A stretch of DNA of 19,926 nucleotides from positions 1-19,926 of the forward strand of contig CAYUGY010000012.1 in assembly GCA_964444515.1 (NCBI GenBank), in the 5' to 3' direction. The DNA comes from JAIXRY01 sp964444515. Its GTDB lineage: Bacteria; Patescibacteriota; Minisyncoccia; Phycocordibacterales; UBA9973. The notes beneath the pieces are model-generated. The model worked only from the letters and a program-made list of their open reading frames with translations, did not search any database and had not been told where the DNA came from. Positions 7,999 through 15,123 of the stretch are shown one piece after another. Numbering within the stretch: position 1 is the first letter of the stretch; each line of letters starts with the position of its first letter. Both the position numbers and the translations under genes were made by a program.

Positions 7999-8091
7999 AT
8001 AAAAATAGTTTAACTAACTGTATTAAAAATTGTTGGTGCAAATAAGCACAACAACACAATGTAAGTATAAAGGAAAAGAACCCGAACCACT

Positions 8092-8126
8092 AATAAATAA
8101 AACACCGATACGGTGTTTTATTTATT
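8092..8126 (-). terminator. Terminator of rpsO, overlapping its stop codon
   Basis: A perfect 16-bp stem (8092-8107 / 8111-8126) with loop ATA; its core is AAACACCG/CGGTGTTT. It includes part of the rpsO stop codon (8125-8127). Confidence 0.85.
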
Positions 8127-8385
8127 ACGCCTTTAGTTTTTTTGAAACTTCCTCGAAACGTTTCTTGTCAGTTTTTTCAAGATATTTGAGGTGAGTACGA
8201 CGATCAGCTACCATTTTGAGAAGTCCGCGTCGTGAGTGAGCATCTTTCTTGTTTTTCTTAAGGTGAGTAGCCAATTCATCGATACGAGCTGAAATCAATG
8301 CGATTTGCACCTCTGGAGAACCAGTGTCAGTTTCGTGAACTTGGCTCTTTTTGATAAGATTTTGCTTTTTCTTTGTTGTTAACAT
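8125..8385 (-). CDS. rpsO: 30S ribosomal protein S15
   Basis: S15 binds the three-way junction of 16S rRNA and joins early in assembly of the 30S platform. The 86 residues are close to the usual 88-89. Signature segments are present: ETDTGSPEVQIALISARI, THLKKNKKDAHSRRGLL and the ADRRTHLKYL helix. It stands alone here rather than next to pnp. The start ATG 8385 lies 9 nt from a -10 box (TACTAT), so the leader is almost absent. The S15-binding autoregulatory leader of other bacteria therefore cannot be present in that form. Confidence 0.97.
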   Translation of the reverse strand: MLTTKKKQNLIKKSQVHETDTGSPEVQIALISARIDELATHLKKNKKDAHSRRGLLKMVADRRTHLKYLEKTDKKRFEEVSKKLKA

Positions 8386-8394
8386 TGTAGACCA

Positions 8395-8423
8395 ATAGTA
8401 GCATATAAGCCAAAAATAAGCAA
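8395..8423 (-). promoter_or_regulatory. Promoter of rpsO
   Basis: On the minus strand TTGCTT (8418-8423), a 17-bp spacer and TACTAT (8395-8400) preceded by TGC. The -10 ends 9 nt before the ATG. Confidence 0.6.
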
Positions 8424-8443
8424 GCCCCGTATGCTCGGGGCTT
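8422..8443. terminator. Short GC-rich hairpin upstream of rpsO
   Basis: AAGCCCCG (8422-8429) / CGGGGCTT (8436-8443) with a 6-nt loop forms a strong stem. Only a short T run follows on either strand, so it may be a weak terminator insulating rpsO from upstream. It overlaps the edge of the rpsO -35 box. Confidence 0.45.
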
Positions 8444-8510
8444 TATATCTCATTTATAAACCGAAATAGCCATAAAAATCATTGGACCAAACCAACAAAA
8501 GAGGAGGATT

Positions 8511-8774
8511 ATGAGTATAATAAAAAAATATTTTAAACCCTTATCAACCAAAACACCGTTTTTATTTGCTTCTTCTAGATCTGTCATGACAATAATTGTT
8601 ATTCCTTTTTTATTATCTGCTTATACGAGAAAATTTGCAAATAAAAAGCCCTCTTATAAAAAAGAGAGTTTTTTAAACCTTGGATTAGTAACAGGACGAA
8701 AAACTCGATCACCTTTAGATAGATGTCCTATCTCGCCAAACTTGAAAGACCGAAACAGCCAACAATCCGCGTGA
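8511..8774 (+). CDS. Possible small protein with a perfect Shine-Dalgarno
   Basis: An 87-codon frame starts at ATG 8511 just after AGGAGG, the only consensus Shine-Dalgarno I found in the window. The first ~60 residues have a basic head and a hydrophobic stretch (SVMTIIVIPFLLSAY). The rest overlaps the 3' end of the convergent gene at 8654-9208 and is probably not selected as protein. A terminator-like hairpin at 8643-8674 lies inside the frame. It may be a small membrane peptide or a chance frame; no relative is recognised. Confidence 0.3.
   Translation: MSIIKKYFKPLSTKTPFLFASSRSVMTIIVIPFLLSAYTRKFANKKPSYKKESFLNLGLVTGRKTRSPLDRCPISPNLKDRNSQQSA
8643..8674 (-). terminator. Terminator of the 184-residue gene
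   Basis: The 13-bp arms 8643-8655 and 8662-8674 pair with one mismatch and one G-T pair, with flanking A and T tracts. The stop codon of the minus-strand gene (8654-8656) lies within the stem. Confidence 0.65.
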
Positions 8775-9208
8775 TAGAAAACAATAATGGAAAGAATTTT
8801 CCCGTTGTCATCAAGACAATGAAAAATATTTGATCCGTTTTTACCGTTTACAAGAACACCTTTTTTACCACCCGACTGTCTTGCTGCCATTGAGCAAACA
8901 ACAGGAATCAGTTTTTGTAATTTGGGTAATCTTTTTTTGAGAACACCACGTAACATCTTAACCTCTCGAGCACAACGAGCCAAATCACTGTATATGAGTT
9001 GGTTTTTCCTCGATTGAAGTTTTTCAGGCAGCACAGGTAGTACTGTCTCAGCAAAATCAGCAGCGGGCCTTACTCTGTTTTTATTACTAGCATCAAAAAG
9101 TTTTTTAGTACTCATGGAGATTCCATCAATAATACAGTGTGTGTTTTTCAAGAAAGAACGTAAACGCTTTGGTGTACGAAACACTTTTTTTGTTTTGTTA
9201 TTTTTCAT
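8654..9208 (-). CDS. Hypothetical basic protein
   Basis: No family recognised. The 184 residues are rich in Lys and Arg, with no signal peptide or membrane helix. The N-terminal part (~1-100) looks helical. The C-terminal part contains GGKKGVLVNGKNGSNIFHCLDDNGKILSIIVFYHADC, suggesting a small beta-rich domain with Cys and His residues. A good promoter lies at 9248-9275 and a terminator at its 3' end, so it is probably transcribed alone. The frame, promoter and terminator support a real gene. Confidence 0.72.
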   Translation of the reverse strand: MKNNKTKKVFRTPKRLRSFLKNTHCIIDGISMSTKKLFDASNKNRVRPAADFAETVLPVLPEKLQSRKNQLIYSDLARCAREVKMLRGVLKKRLPKLQKLIPVVCSMAARQSGGKKGVLVNGKNGSNIFHCLDDNGKILSIIVFYHADCWLFRSFKFGEIGHLSKGDRVFRPVTNPRFKKLSFL

Positions 9209-9247
9209 TACTTATATTTTTTTAGAAAGAACTATTTGAAACCATAT

Positions 9248-9275
9248 TCTATACAATTTATAAACCTTTTGTCAA
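9248..9275 (-). promoter_or_regulatory. Promoter of the 184-residue gene
   Basis: On the minus strand TTGACA (9270-9275, a perfect -35), a 16-bp spacer and TATAGA (9248-9253). TAGAAT, offset by 2 bp with an 18-bp spacer, is an alternative -10. The leader to ATG 9208 is about 30 nt. Confidence 0.6.
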
Positions 9276-9331
9276 ACATTTTTATACCTTGGCACAGCGA
9301 CATATCTACTTCTGATTGTGCGACATTGAGC

Positions 9332-9337
9332 TATACT
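9332..9337 (+). promoter_or_regulatory. -10 box of xerC/D
   Basis: TATACT ends 10 nt before the ATG at 9348, leaving a leader of only a few nucleotides. No convincing -35 is seen. Confidence 0.4.
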
Positions 9338-9347
9338 TATATGGTAT

Positions 9348-10262
9348 ATGCACGATCTCAATCAACTCAAACGACAATTCCTTGAACATGTCGAAATAGA
9401 AAAAGGACAGAGTCTCAAAACGGTCGAAAATTATGACCGCTACCTTACTCGATTTCTCGCATTTGCCAAAGTCACCGACCCAAAAGATATCACTGATGAC
9501 ATCGTTCGTGAATTTCGTCTTTTTCTCAATAGACAAACAGGTATAAAAGTTCGCGGACAATCAGCCAGCACAATGAAAAGAAACACGCAAAATTATTACC
9601 TTATTGCACTTCGAGCATTCCTTCGATATTTGATGAAAAGAAATGTCACTTCCCTGTCACCCGACCGTATTGAGTTGGCGAAGATCAAAGAACGCCATCT
9701 TGATCTCATGACAACTGCAGAATTACACCGATTATTATCTGCACCAGATATAACTAGCACTGTTGGACTTCGAGACAAAGCGATTCTTGAATTATTTTTT
9801 TCTACCGGACTTCGTTTGTCAGAACTATGTTCATTAAATAGTGATTTGGATTTATCGCGCGATGATTTTTCTATTCGTGGAAAAGGTGAAAAAGTTCGTG
9901 TTGTCTTTTTGTCTGAAGAAGCCAAACAAGCAATTCGTGACTATTTGAAATCACGCAAAGACATGAATGAAGCAATGTTTGTGCAAATATCGAAGAACAA
10001 TATCGGCACTGGTCGACTCACTCAGCGTTCAATCGAACGTATTGTTCGTCACTATGCGACCAAAGCAGGTATTTCAAAAAAGGTTACCCCGCACGTTATC
10101 CGTCACAGTTTTGCAACTGACCTTCTTTCAAACGGCGCAGACATTCGTAGTGTCCAAATGATGCTCGGCCACGCAAACATTGCAACGACACAAATCTATA
10201 CCCACGTAACCGATGCTCAACTTCGTGATGTGCATAAGAAGTTTCACAGCAAAAGAAAATAA
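9348..10262 (+). CDS. XerC/XerD-like tyrosine recombinase
   Basis: A site-specific recombinase, most likely the chromosome-dimer resolving Xer enzyme; its 304 residues match XerC/D (~300). The N-terminal SAM-like core-binding domain (~1-105) has LKTVENYDRYLTRFL. The catalytic domain has the full set: Arg156 (STGLRLSEL), a Lys near 179-182 (GKGEKVR), His249 and Arg252 (HVIRHSFATDLL), His275 (LGHANIATTQIY) and nucleophile Tyr284. The start at ATG 9348 is preferred; the ATG at 9341 is in another frame. I saw only one recombinase here, as in single-Xer (XerH/XerS-like) systems, but a partner elsewhere cannot be excluded. An integrase of a mobile element is less likely, since no element ends flank it. 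Confidence 0.92.
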   Translation: MHDLNQLKRQFLEHVEIEKGQSLKTVENYDRYLTRFLAFAKVTDPKDITDDIVREFRLFLNRQTGIKVRGQSASTMKRNTQNYYLIALRAFLRYLMKRNVTSLSPDRIELAKIKERHLDLMTTAELHRLLSAPDITSTVGLRDKAILELFFSTGLRLSELCSLNSDLDLSRDDFSIRGKGEKVRVVFLSEEAKQAIRDYLKSRKDMNEAMFVQISKNNIGTGRLTQRSIERIVRHYATKAGISKKVTPHVIRHSFATDLLSNGADIRSVQMMLGHANIATTQIYTHVTDAQLRDVHKKFHSKRK

Positions 10263-10290
10263 AAAAACTTCCCGAACTGGGAAGTTTTTA
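10263..10290. terminator. Terminator after xerC/D
   Basis: AAAAACTTCCC (10263-10273) / GGGAAGTTTTT (10279-10289), loop GAACT, immediately after the stop codon. T tracts on both strands allow it to serve the convergent gene at 10296 too. Confidence 0.85.
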
Positions 10291-10295
10291 TTTTA

Positions 10296-10679
10296 CTATT
10301 CAAAAAAAGATGCACTGAGATTATGATTCTCTTTGTATTTGAGTTTATTAAAACTCTGAAGCTTTAGTGATTCTTTGGAAAATTCTGGATCACGAAATTC
10401 TTGTCTTTCTTCAAAAAAACATAATGTTCTTTTTGCATCAGAAAGGTAGATTAAAAATAAGCCATATTTATTTTCATCTCTTTTATTTTCGATACAAAAA
10501 TCATCGTACCTTGTTTTCTCAAAAAACAAAAAGAAATCTGAGGCGTGTATAAACTGTCGTCTTACACATTCAACAAAAAGGTCTTTTCTTTGTTTTTCCA
10601 AAAAACGTAATAGCTTGTTAATAAAAAATAACTCTTTTTCTGTGAGAAGGTCTTTTTTCTCTCCTGTTAAAATTAGCAT
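10296..10679 (-). CDS. Hypothetical protein, Phe/Lys/Glu-rich
   Basis: No family recognised. The 127 residues are strongly charged with many phenylalanines (FFLFFEKTRYDDFCIENK). No membrane helix or signal is evident; it looks soluble and mainly helical. A good promoter (TTGACT-17-TAGAAT) lies upstream and the shared terminator at 10263-10290 lies just past its stop, which supports a real gene. Confidence 0.68.
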   Translation of the reverse strand: MLILTGEKKDLLTEKELFFINKLLRFLEKQRKDLFVECVRRQFIHASDFFLFFEKTRYDDFCIENKRDENKYGLFLIYLSDAKRTLCFFEERQEFRDPEFSKESLKLQSFNKLKYKENHNLSASFFE

Positions 10680-10706
10680 GTGTTCTTTTTTTTTATTTCC
10701 GTACAG

Positions 10707-10735
10707 ATTCTATATACAATAGTATTAAAAGTCAA
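10707..10735 (-). promoter_or_regulatory. Promoter of the 127-residue gene
   Basis: On the minus strand TTGACT (10730-10735), a 17-bp spacer and TAGAAT (10707-10712). The leader to ATG 10679 is about 20 nt. Confidence 0.65.
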
Positions 10736-10747
10736 AGAGTAACAGTA

Positions 10748-10776
10748 AAAAAGCCACTTAATAAAAATGGCTTTTT
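10748..10776 (-). terminator. Terminator of the 161-residue membrane protein gene
   Basis: AAAAAGCCA (10748-10756) / TGGCTTTTT (10768-10776); on the minus strand it ends in a six-T run. It lies 14 nt beyond the stop at 10790. Confidence 0.75.
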
Positions 10777-10789
10777 GTCTATTAATTCT

Positions 10790-11275
10790 TTATTTACGAT
10801 CACCCTTTCCTCGGTGAACATATGTTTGACCAGATATCATTTTTGTCCAGACATTTTCTCCTTGTTGAAAAAAAGCATATATCGACAAAATGAATCCGTA
10901 CAAAAGTACAGCATACAAAATAATAGAAAAAATAACTTGCAGTAAACTGACCTGAGTGTTTCCAACACAAAAATTGTTTTGAAACCAAGAAGATAACAGT
11001 ATCACCACCAAGAGCGAAACACTAATTACAATGGCTCGCATGTCAGGATTAAAACTTTTTTTCTCAGTTCCTTTGATAATAACTTTTCCATCTCCAGGAT
11101 CTGGAAATACGATAAAAATAAAAGAAAAGATTGCAGCAAGTCCGAACAATGCCCAAAAATAGATTTTGGGAAACGGCATGATGGCCATGAGTCCTCCGAT
11201 AAATGGGGTTTCAGTATTTGAAAGACTCATCAGTACCACAAGAGTGGTACAGCAAAACAATAGTGTTTTTTTCAT
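10790..11275 (-). CDS. Hypothetical polytopic membrane protein
   Basis: The 161 residues contain about four hydrophobic segments: ~3-20 (possibly a signal-like helix), ~38-58 (FWALFGLAAIFSFIFIVF), ~80-98 (AIVISVSLLVVILLSSWF) and ~110-135 (LLQVIFSIILYAVLLYGFILSIYAFF). A short polar loop (FPDPGDGKVIIKGTEKK) lies between the second and third. No family recognised. It is divergent from exonuclease III, with a promoter at 11300-11328 and its own terminator. Confidence 0.75.
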   Translation of the reverse strand: MKKTLLFCCTTLVVLMSLSNTETPFIGGLMAIMPFPKIYFWALFGLAAIFSFIFIVFPDPGDGKVIIKGTEKKSFNPDMRAIVISVSLLVVILLSSWFQNNFCVGNTQVSLLQVIFSIILYAVLLYGFILSIYAFFQQGENVWTKMISGQTYVHRGKGDRK

Positions 11276-11299
11276 TTTTATAAAATTAATTCCTTCTTT

Positions 11300-11328
11300 A
11301 GAATACTCCCCTTTTATCCAAAAAACAA
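11300..11328 (-). promoter_or_regulatory. Promoter of the 161-residue membrane protein gene
   Basis: On the minus strand TTGTTT (11323-11328), a 17-bp spacer and TATTCT (11300-11305). The leader is about 20 nt. It lies back-to-back with the exonuclease III promoter. Confidence 0.5.
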
Positions 11329-11333
11329 TAGTT

Positions 11334-11342
11334 TGTTATACT
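11334..11342 (+). promoter_or_regulatory. Extended -10 promoter of xth, leaderless geometry
   Basis: TGT-TATACT is followed by 6 nt (ATCACT) and ATG 11349. The 9-mer is identical to the one upstream of the gene at 6490-7380. Confidence 0.65.
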
Positions 11343-11348
11343 ATCACT

Positions 11349-12122
11349 ATGAAAATCATTTCTTGGAACACTAACGGCGTCAGAGCGACCGACAAACAAG
11401 GATATCTTTTACCACTTTTTGAAACAAAACCAGACATTGTTTGTCTTCAAGAAACCAAAGCCGAACTCGACCAATTACCTGAAAGTGTAACTCATATTCC
11501 AGGCTATCAGTTTTTTATTTCTCCCTGCAAAACTCGCAAGGGATATAGCGGTGTTTCAATGCACATCAAAGATAGTGTAAAAATTGAAAAAGTCGAATAC
11601 GGTTTTGGAGTGAAAGAATTTGATGACGAAGGACGCACTATTATTCTATATACAAAAGATTTTATTCTACTCAACTCATACTTCCCCAACGGCGGAGGTG
11701 GACCTGTTCGCCTTGATTACAAACTCCGTTTCTATGATGCTTATTTGAAATTTTTGGACAAACATAAAAAACTCGGCAAGAAAGTTATTTTCTGCGGTGA
11801 TGTAAACACTGCTCATACCGAAATCGATTTAGCTCGACCAAAAGAAAATATCGAAAACACCGGCTTCCTGCCGATTGAACGTGCATGGCTCGACAAAGTT
11901 GTTGATCATGGATACATTGATACGTTTCGTACACTACATCAAAACACCAAAGATATGTACAGTTATTGGGATCAGAAAACTCGTGCTCGTGATAGAAATG
12001 TCGGCTGGCGTATTGATTACTTTTTCGTTTCAGAAAATCTGCTCAAGCAAATAAAAAAATCAGAAATGCTGACTGATTACTTAGGTTCCGACCACTGCCC
12101 CATTTTTATTGAAATGAAATAA
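11349..12122 (+). CDS. xth: Exodeoxyribonuclease III (AP endonuclease, ExoA/Xth family)
   Basis: This base-excision repair enzyme cuts DNA 5' of abasic sites and degrades 3' ends. The 257 residues match the family length, with all active-site motifs: SWNTNGVRA (Asn7), LQETK (Glu35), SYFPNG (Tyr111), FCGDVNTAHTEIDLA (Asp151, Asn153), RIDYFFVS and SDHC (Asp248, His249). The open frame extends upstream to 11166, but the protein clearly starts at MKIISWN. The -10 box 6 nt upstream confirms ATG 11349. It is followed by a bidirectional terminator shared with the HD gene. Confidence 0.96.
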   Translation: MKIISWNTNGVRATDKQGYLLPLFETKPDIVCLQETKAELDQLPESVTHIPGYQFFISPCKTRKGYSGVSMHIKDSVKIEKVEYGFGVKEFDDEGRTIILYTKDFILLNSYFPNGGGGPVRLDYKLRFYDAYLKFLDKHKKLGKKVIFCGDVNTAHTEIDLARPKENIENTGFLPIERAWLDKVVDHGYIDTFRTLHQNTKDMYSYWDQKTRARDRNVGWRIDYFFVSENLLKQIKKSEMLTDYLGSDHCPIFIEMK

Positions 12123-12132
12123 TAGCAAAAAT

Positions 12133-12156
12133 AAAAAACGACCTGAGTCGTTTTTT
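12133..12156. terminator. Bidirectional terminator between xth and the HD gene
   Basis: ACGAC (12138-12142), loop CTGA, GTCGT (12147-12151), extended by A and T tracts on both sides. It separates two convergent genes. Confidence 0.8.
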
Positions 12157-12169
12157 TGTTTATGATTTT

Positions 12170-13141
12170 TTATGCATTCAAAATTTGTGTAGCACTATTT
12201 TTGACTTCCTTAGGATAATTGTATCCGTTTTTAGACAAACCATAAATGTTTTCTTTTCTCTTGGCAACCAAACTATCATATGTTTTTTGATCTACTGTTG
12301 CAGTATATGGTACTCCGCTCGGGCGAGAATATTCATCAGGTGTTTGACCAGGCATCGAATCCCAATATGCTTTGATAAACGATTTACGGTCATCCATTGA
12401 AAGATGCAGTGAGTAACCATCGGGACGAACACCCCAACCAAGTTCACTCTCTTCCCATTTCTGACAGATTACCTCAAACTGTTGTGGTGTTTCCAAAATA
12501 TTTAAAGCTTCACCAATCTTTTTTGAAATACGTTCATACAAATCTTTGTACTCAGTATTTGTCAGTGTTGCAAAAATCGGAAAATAAACTTCTTTGGTCT
12601 CCTTCACAATAGATTTCTGTTTTTCTTTTGTACAACCAGGAAGGGTGCGCAAATTATGCAGACGATCAATCATTTTGAGTGCGAGAGCTTTTAGATTCTC
12701 CATCATTTGTGTGTGATAGAATGCTTCACTAGATTTTTTATCAGTGAAACGAATTCCATCAACACCAGGCTTTGTTAGGGCAATGACAAGGTTCGCAATC
12801 GAAGGAGAAAAACTTTTCTCAATTCGAGCACGAGCAATCTTCACAAACTGATCGTAACCTTTTGTCCTGTTGCCGAAAATCGGAGCATCTTCTCCAACAT
12901 CATGAAGCAAGAATCCGATAATGGCCTCCACGTCATACCAATTCAATTCATCAAGCATGATAATTACTCCTTCGCGTGGATGTTCAAAATATCGTTCACC
13001 AGTATCACGCACTTGTGGGCGATGTGCAGCTTTCGAAAGATCGTAGACATACATGATATTGTCTATTTCGGATTGATTTGTTGTGTGTTTTTGGAGACGA
13101 GCAATAAACGTTGCCCTATTCTCAATAATGATATTTTTCAT
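12170..13141 (-). CDS. Stand-alone RelA/SpoT-type HD hydrolase domain protein
   Basis: The N-terminal ~170 residues match the (p)ppGpp-hydrolase HD domain. AAHRPQVRDTGERYFEHP supplies His40, FLLHDVGEDA supplies His80-Asp81 and the Glu84-Asp85 pair needed for hydrolysis, and LKMIDRLHNLRTL supplies Asp159 and Asn163. In RelA/SpoT proteins these bind Mn2+ and the nucleotide. No synthetase (RelA_SpoT) or TGS/ACT domain follows. The remaining ~150 residues are charged and not recognised, with WDSMPGQTPDEYSRPSG as a distinctive segment. It could be a small alarmone hydrolase-like enzyme or a related HD phosphohydrolase with another substrate. The 323-residue length exceeds Mesh1-like SAHs (~180). 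Start ATG 13141 lacks a ribosome binding site. Confidence 0.82.
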   Translation of the reverse strand: MKNIIIENRATFIARLQKHTTNQSEIDNIMYVYDLSKAAHRPQVRDTGERYFEHPREGVIIMLDELNWYDVEAIIGFLLHDVGEDAPIFGNRTKGYDQFVKIARARIEKSFSPSIANLVIALTKPGVDGIRFTDKKSSEAFYHTQMMENLKALALKMIDRLHNLRTLPGCTKEKQKSIVKETKEVYFPIFATLTNTEYKDLYERISKKIGEALNILETPQQFEVICQKWEESELGWGVRPDGYSLHLSMDDRKSFIKAYWDSMPGQTPDEYSRPSGVPYTATVDQKTYDSLVAKRKENIYGLSKNGYNYPKEVKNSATQILNA

Positions 13142-13292
13142 ATTGTTTGATTATTTATATTGTTAATTACGCTATCTATCCTGAGCTTAACAGTACCTGA
13201 ATATAAATGTAATAGATTTTTTACTAAAAAATCATTTGTTTTAAACATGTTTTTACAGTTTAGTGTAATATGTTATATTTTATATATATAAA

Positions 13293-13310
13293 TGTAAATA
13301 CTATTTTACA
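13293..13310 (+). promoter_or_regulatory. Palindromic operator overlapping the TrmB-gene -10 box
   Basis: TGTAAA-TACTAT-TTTACA is a perfect 6-bp inverted repeat whose centre, TACTAT (13299-13304), reads as a -10 box 8 nt before ATG 13313. A dimeric winged-helix regulator bound here would block the promoter, so autoregulation by the encoded TrmB-like protein is plausible. Confidence 0.5.
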
Positions 13311-13312
13311 AT

Positions 13313-14071
13313 ATGAAAAACACAAACACCCTCACAACCCTCGGATTCACTGACTCACAAGCCAAAGTCTATGAAACCTTGCTCGAACACCCTGCATTGC
13401 CAGCACGAGTTGTTGCCCGAAAGACCGGAATTGGGCGTGAGCTGACTTATACAATCCTCGAGCAATTGATCGAAAACAACTTAGTTGAGAAAGTCAAAAT
13501 CAACAACAAGGTGACATTCTTCAAGGCTCGACACCCTCGCGAGTTGGAGAAATTTGTCATCGAAAAGAAAACTCGCGCCAAAGAAGCCGAAAGTGCGTAC
13601 GAGCAAGTGATTCCCCTGTTGCTTTCAACCTTCAACAGTGTTCACAATCATCCACATATCCAATTTTATGAAGGAATCGAAGGCATAGAAAAGACTTATG
13701 CAAAAATATTAGAGGAAGCGAAAACTGTCTACGTCTTACGTTCGCTCTTTGATTATGAAAACAAAGAAGTCCGTATACTGACAACTAAGCAACTTGAATC
13801 TCAGGCAGAGAAAGGAATCCGTTCATATGTACTCTCTCCGCACTTACCTCACATGGCAAAAACGGTCCATGCACATAGCATGCGCCGCAATATCACCCGC
13901 AAAGTCTTACCTAAAGAAAAATTAACCCTGCCAGCACAGATCATCATCTGGAATAACAAAGTCAGTATCACCTCATTCAAAAACGAGATTGTGACCACAA
14001 TTATTGAAAGTGAAGATATTTCAGAAACATTCCGTGTCCTCTTCCAATACATGTGGGATTCTGTTCAATGA
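13313..14071 (+). CDS. TrmB-family transcriptional regulator
   Basis: The N-terminal winged helix-turn-helix (~1-75) has the TrmB signature: LGFTDSQAKVYETLLEHPALPARVVARKTG is followed by RELTYTILEQLIENNLVEK. A charged helical linker (~80-100) then leads to a C-terminal effector domain (~110-250, IQFYEGIEGIEKTYAKILEEAKTVYVL...). TrmB proteins are mainly archaeal sugar-responsive regulators but are frequent in CPR bacteria. The ligand is unknown; the C-terminal domain resembles the phospholipase-D-like fold of short TrmB-like proteins rather than the sugar-binding one. A palindrome covers its promoter. It starts with ATG at 13313 and ends with TGA. Confidence 0.88.
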   Translation: MKNTNTLTTLGFTDSQAKVYETLLEHPALPARVVARKTGIGRELTYTILEQLIENNLVEKVKINNKVTFFKARHPRELEKFVIEKKTRAKEAESAYEQVIPLLLSTFNSVHNHPHIQFYEGIEGIEKTYAKILEEAKTVYVLRSLFDYENKEVRILTTKQLESQAEKGIRSYVLSPHLPHMAKTVHAHSMRRNITRKVLPKEKLTLPAQIIIWNNKVSITSFKNEIVTTIIESEDISETFRVLFQYMWDSVQ

Positions 14072-14143
14072 GTAGCTGCTTAGTTTAAAAAAAAAATAGC
14101 TATTTGTTTTTCTGCTCATTTTCGTGTATGGTAAAAGAAAAAT

Positions 14144-14272
14144 ATGGATGAAATTATAAAACTTTTGTGGGAATATCGTATAGCTACAGGTATAGGATGT
14201 TGGACACTAGTTTTGTTATTCATCCTCTGGATTTTATTTTGTACAAAAACAGAAAAAACTCATCACCGCTAG
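14144..14272 (+). CDS. 42-residue single-helix membrane peptide
   Basis: ATG 14144 to TAG 14270-14272 encodes 42 residues: a charged start (MDEIIKLLWEYR), one hydrophobic helix (~16-33, CWTLVLLFILWILF) and a polar tail ending in THHR. The stop codon sits in a good terminator hairpin (14265-14292), and the frame fills the gap between the TrmB gene and the convergent gene at 14284. Terminator placement makes a real small gene likely. There is no ribosome binding site and no recognised family. Confidence 0.55.
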   Translation: MDEIIKLLWEYRIATGIGCWTLVLLFILWILFCTKTEKTHHR

Positions 14273-14292
14273 TAATAGCGGTTTTATTTTTT
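14265..14292 (+). terminator. Terminator of the 42-residue gene
   Basis: ACCGCTA (14265-14271), loop GTAA, TAGCGGT (14276-14282), then TTTATTTTTT. Confidence 0.75.
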
Positions 14293-15117
14293 CACAAAGA
14301 AATACTTCCCAAAAACTTTCTTCAACTTCTCCGCTTTGCGCGCATTGCGAGAAATCACGAATTTGTTTTTTCCTCGACGTTCGATAATTTCTTTTAATGC
14401 TTCTTTGGATTTTTCATTAAATATCGTGTGTGTTTTATAAAAACGATCGATTGCATTGGAGGTTTTTTCATCAAGACACACTTCAATCAAGAAATCACCA
14501 AATATATTGAGATAATAATTGTCTTTAGGAAATAGTTTGTTTTGAAGTGTATGATATTGCAATAATACCCCATCAAACTCTTTAGAGACAAACAGATCCA
14601 GTTCGTTTTTATTCCCTGTCAGCATGAACAACTGCTTCCCTTTTTGCTTTACTGCATCAAAAAGCTTTTTCTCGCTTTCGTAACGAGCAAGCATAAACCA
14701 TTCGTGTGGGTTATATAGATATATCGACTCTGTGCCCGTAACTTCACTCAAAATACCGAATGCATGTCCCCAGAACATATCAGTACTGTTCGGATTCTTA
14801 AAGGTATAAACAATTTTGTCTCCATCCTCCAATTGCAAGAAGTCCTCACTCGGTTCTCCGTGTGTTGTATACAATCGCTGTGCCGTTGCAAAATATTCCG
14901 CCATCCGATTGATCCACAAATGCGACAGTGAGACATATTTACTCCGCACCACAACAACCTCTTCTTCCTTAAGCTTCTGCAGAATTTTATATAGCGCCTG
15001 CTTTGTTGTCCCCTCTCGTTTTCCTTGAATTTTCTGTAATAACTCAATCGTACCCAAAGAGCCTTTCTGCAAAAAGAAAAGGATGTACTCTTCTATTGTT
15101 TTTGGGTTATATATCAC
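14284..15117 (-). CDS. Winged-helix domain protein of unknown function
   Basis: The 277-residue protein starts with a probable winged helix-turn-helix (~5-65: IEEYILFFLQKGSLGTIELLQKIQGK, then TKQALYKILQKLKEEEVVVVRSKYVSLS). The remaining ~200 residues form an unrecognised domain with aromatic-rich segments (DMFWGHAFGILSEVTGTESIYLYNPHEWFML) and a basic C-terminal tail. A transcriptional regulator is likely by architecture; ligand and targets are unknown. The start is GTG 15117, with a TTGACT-17-TAATAT promoter ending 6 nt before it. It lies close to the TrmB gene and could act in the same circuit, but nothing proves it. Confidence 0.75.
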   Translation of the reverse strand: MIYNPKTIEEYILFFLQKGSLGTIELLQKIQGKREGTTKQALYKILQKLKEEEVVVVRSKYVSLSHLWINRMAEYFATAQRLYTTHGEPSEDFLQLEDGDKIVYTFKNPNSTDMFWGHAFGILSEVTGTESIYLYNPHEWFMLARYESEKKLFDAVKQKGKQLFMLTGNKNELDLFVSKEFDGVLLQYHTLQNKLFPKDNYYLNIFGDFLIEVCLDEKTSNAIDRFYKTHTIFNEKSKEALKEIIERRGKNKFVISRNARKAEKLKKVFGKYFFVKK

Positions 15118-15123
15118 TCCACT

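Noticed and set aside
11166..11348. N-terminal extension of exonuclease III
   Set aside because: The frame is open, but the conserved protein starts at 11349 and the promoter -10 box lies inside the extension.
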